A model generated the notes under the pieces. That model saw only the letters and a program-made list of their open reading frames with translations, searched no databases and was not told the DNA's origin. The position numbers and the translations under genes were made by a program. From Streptomyces maremycinicus (GTDB taxonomy: Bacteria > Actinomycetota > Actinomycetes > Streptomycetales > Streptomycetaceae), in the NCBI RefSeq assembly GCF_001184025.1, contig NZ_BBYG01000008.1, positions 310,001 through 374,000 on the forward strand: a stretch of DNA of 64,000 nt, written 5' to 3'. Of this stretch, positions 62,753-64,000 are shown piece by piece (position 1 is the stretch's first letter; each line of letters starts with the position of its first letter).

Positions 62753-63784
62753 TTACGCGTGCGTGCCGACCTGGCGGCGACGGACCGCGAACACCGCGCC
62801 GGCGCCGGCCACCACGGCGACCCCGCCGACGAGCCCGATCATCGGCAGCGCCGAGTTCGAACCGGTTTCGGCGAGGCTGCCGCTGATCGGCTTGGCGCCG
62901 CCCTGGGCCTTGGTGCCGTCGGTGGGCTTGTCACCGTTGGGCTTGGCGTCGTCGACACCGTCCGTGTCGCTGCCGGCGCCGAGGATCTCGACGTCGTAGT
63001 AGTCACCGTTGAAGTGGCAGTCCGACTTGTCGCCGACGTACAGGGCGTCGCTCATCGCCAGCGAGGAGCCCGCCGGGGCCGATGCCGCGACCTGCACCCG
63101 CAGGTCGAGAGACGCGGAGGAGTCCGCCTCCAGCTCGTCGAGCTGGGCCAGGAAGGAACCCGTGACGTTGACCGTCGTGCCGTCCTCGTCCTCGTAGGAG
63201 TCCTGGTAGGCGTCGGTCCACTTGCCGTCTTCCTTGACCTGGATGACGGCGAGGCCCTCGGACAGCCAGGCGTCCGTCTCGTCGGCGTAGTCCAGGAACA
63301 TGGCGATGTACACGTGCTCGAAGTCGACGTCGGAGTCGTTCCCGACCTCGTACGTGAAGTCGTGCCAGCCCGAACCGGCGACGATCTTGCTGGGCAGGCC
63401 CTTGACCTCGGCCGTGAGGTCCTCGTCCAGGTCGAAGGACTCGCAGTCCGTGTCCGGGTCGAACCCGTCCTCGCTCTCGCTCGCCGACGGGCTCGCGGTG
63501 GTCTTGCCGGAGCCGGACGCCGACGGCGACGAGGTGCTGGAGGAGGAGCTGGACGCGCTCCCGGTCTGCGACTCCGACGCCGACGGGGACGAGGTGTCGG
63601 AGGAGGAGGCGGAAGCACTGGAGCCGCTCGAGCCGGACGGCGAGGCGGATGTGTCGTCCGAGGCGGACGTGCTCGCGGACGGCGAACCGCTCTCCTCCGC
63701 GAAGGCGGCGGGCGCGGACAGCAGGGCGAGCGGCGCGATGACGGCCGTCGCGGCCATGGTGACGAGCGTGCGGCGGAGCTTCAT
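62753..63784 (-). CDS. LAETG sortase-anchored surface protein
   Basis: 343 residues from an ATG at 63784 (GAGG upstream; an ATG 39 bases earlier would precede a poor signal peptide). Signal peptide MKLRRTLVTMAATAVIAPLALLSAPAAFA. About 30-115 is a Ser/Ala/Thr-rich stalk (SASTSASDDTSASPSGSSG). About 120-285 is a globular, strand-rich domain (SKIVAGSGWHDFTYEVGNDSDVDFEHVYIAMFLDY, TTVNVTGSFLAQLDELEADSSASLDLRVQVAA). The C-terminus is LAETG, a hydrophobic helix (ALPMIGLVGGVAVVAGAGAVFAV) and RRRQ, a typical class E sortase signal. No sortase gene is in the window. Ligand unknown. Confidence 0.92.
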   Translation of the reverse strand: MKLRRTLVTMAATAVIAPLALLSAPAAFAEESGSPSASTSASDDTSASPSGSSGSSASASSSDTSSPSASESQTGSASSSSSSTSSPSASGSGKTTASPSASESEDGFDPDTDCESFDLDEDLTAEVKGLPSKIVAGSGWHDFTYEVGNDSDVDFEHVYIAMFLDYADETDAWLSEGLAVIQVKEDGKWTDAYQDSYEDEDGTTVNVTGSFLAQLDELEADSSASLDLRVQVAASAPAGSSLAMSDALYVGDKSDCHFNGDYYDVEILGAGSDTDGVDDAKPNGDKPTDGTKAQGGAKPISGSLAETGSNSALPMIGLVGGVAVVAGAGAVFAVRRRQVGTHA

Positions 63785-63852
63785 GGAGACCTCGGTGGAT
63801 CCGGTGTGGGAGGCCTTCCGCATGGGGGTCGGGATGTGGCCTTCGGTTCGGT

Positions 63853-63933
63853 AGGTGTGACAGGCCGAAGCTGTGAACAGTTGTGCTCAGCTCACAGGAT
63901 CTTTATGTGGTACCCGTCACACCTGTCACACCC
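63853..63933. promoter_or_regulatory. Repeated AGGTGTGAC motifs upstream of the surface-protein gene
   Basis: AGGTGTGAC occurs on the plus strand at 63853-63861. Its reverse complement occurs at 63916-63924 and, with one change, at 63925-63933. Between them CTGTGA (63871-63876) and TCACAG (63892-63897) form another inverted pair. The cluster sits 70-150 bases before the surface-protein ATG. Confidence 0.45.
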
Positions 63934-63957
63934 GCCCCCCGAGCCCGGGTCCCCCGC

Positions 63958-63999
63958 TCAGTCCTCCGTGTCCGTCGGGAGGAGCTCGCCCACGTCGGT
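63958..63999 (-). CDS. Probable 3' end of a minus-strand gene running out of the window
   Basis: The minus strand reads TDVGELLPTDTED followed by TGA at 63960-63958. The acidic end and G/C-rich wobble are coding-like, but with 13 residues the call is tentative; the gene body lies beyond base 64000. Confidence 0.4.
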   Translation of the reverse strand, partial: TDVGELLPTDTED

Positions 64000-64000
64000 C

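Overview
The window is chromosomal DNA of a high-GC actinomycete, almost certainly a Streptomyces. The evidence is strong G/C bias at third codon positions, GTG/TTG starts with GGAGG-type ribosome binding sites, the developmental genes whiD and bldM side by side, two tandem CIRCE elements before groES-groEL1, and the block groES-groEL1 / whiD / bldM / ECF sigma / guaB / guaB3 that is conserved in actinomycetes. No tRNA, rRNA, CRISPR array, insertion sequence or prophage was recognised. The window opens inside glmS (5' end missing) and closes inside what looks like the 3' tip of a minus-strand gene.

Layout. 1-14.5 kb is a housekeeping and cell-wall precursor region: glmS, a divergent pair (M16 peptidase and helical-repeat protein), acpS, the fused NAD(P)HX repair enzyme, a secreted L,D-transpeptidase, alr, an alpha/beta hydrolase, tsaE, then tsaB-rimI-tsaD for tRNA t6A synthesis. 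Two minus-strand genes sit between tsaE and tsaB: a 56-codon gene behind a perfect operator-like palindrome, and an L,D-transpeptidase-like protein without its catalytic motif. 14.8-19.8 kb is a small xylan-degradation locus (GH3 glycosidase, LacI regulator, GH10 xylanase with CBM2) with matching operator boxes. 19.9-28.3 kb carries an LCP protein, a DGPF/ECF42 sigma pair, a secreted PD40/cell-wall-binding protein, a methyltransferase and two tandem deacetylase lipoproteins. 28.3-39.6 kb holds groES-groEL1, a few accessory enzymes, whiD, bldM with a sigma-BldN-type promoter, the ECF sigma factor, guaB and guaB3.

39.6-62.7 kb has a nucleotide-sugar dehydrogenase lacking its catalytic residues, glpD, a serine hydrolase and a tandem array of six transmembrane serine/threonine kinase-like proteins. 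Five look active. One is a pseudokinase with a roughly 290-residue insertion. All six end in an extracytoplasmic domain that seems related from one to the next. A divergent AraC/metallo-hydrolase pair lies inside the array. A succinate-semialdehyde dehydrogenase and a GMC oxidoreductase follow. The end holds an LAETG sortase-anchored surface protein.

How it fits together: much of the window bears on envelope and development (amino-sugar supply, D-alanine, peptidoglycan crosslinking, LCP ligation, deacetylases, sensor kinases, WhiD/BldM), mixed with essential translation, protein-folding and GMP-synthesis genes. The most unusual parts are the three degenerate 'pseudo-enzymes' (transpeptidase, sugar dehydrogenase, kinase), the kinase array with its shared ectodomain, and the hidden small gene with its palindrome.
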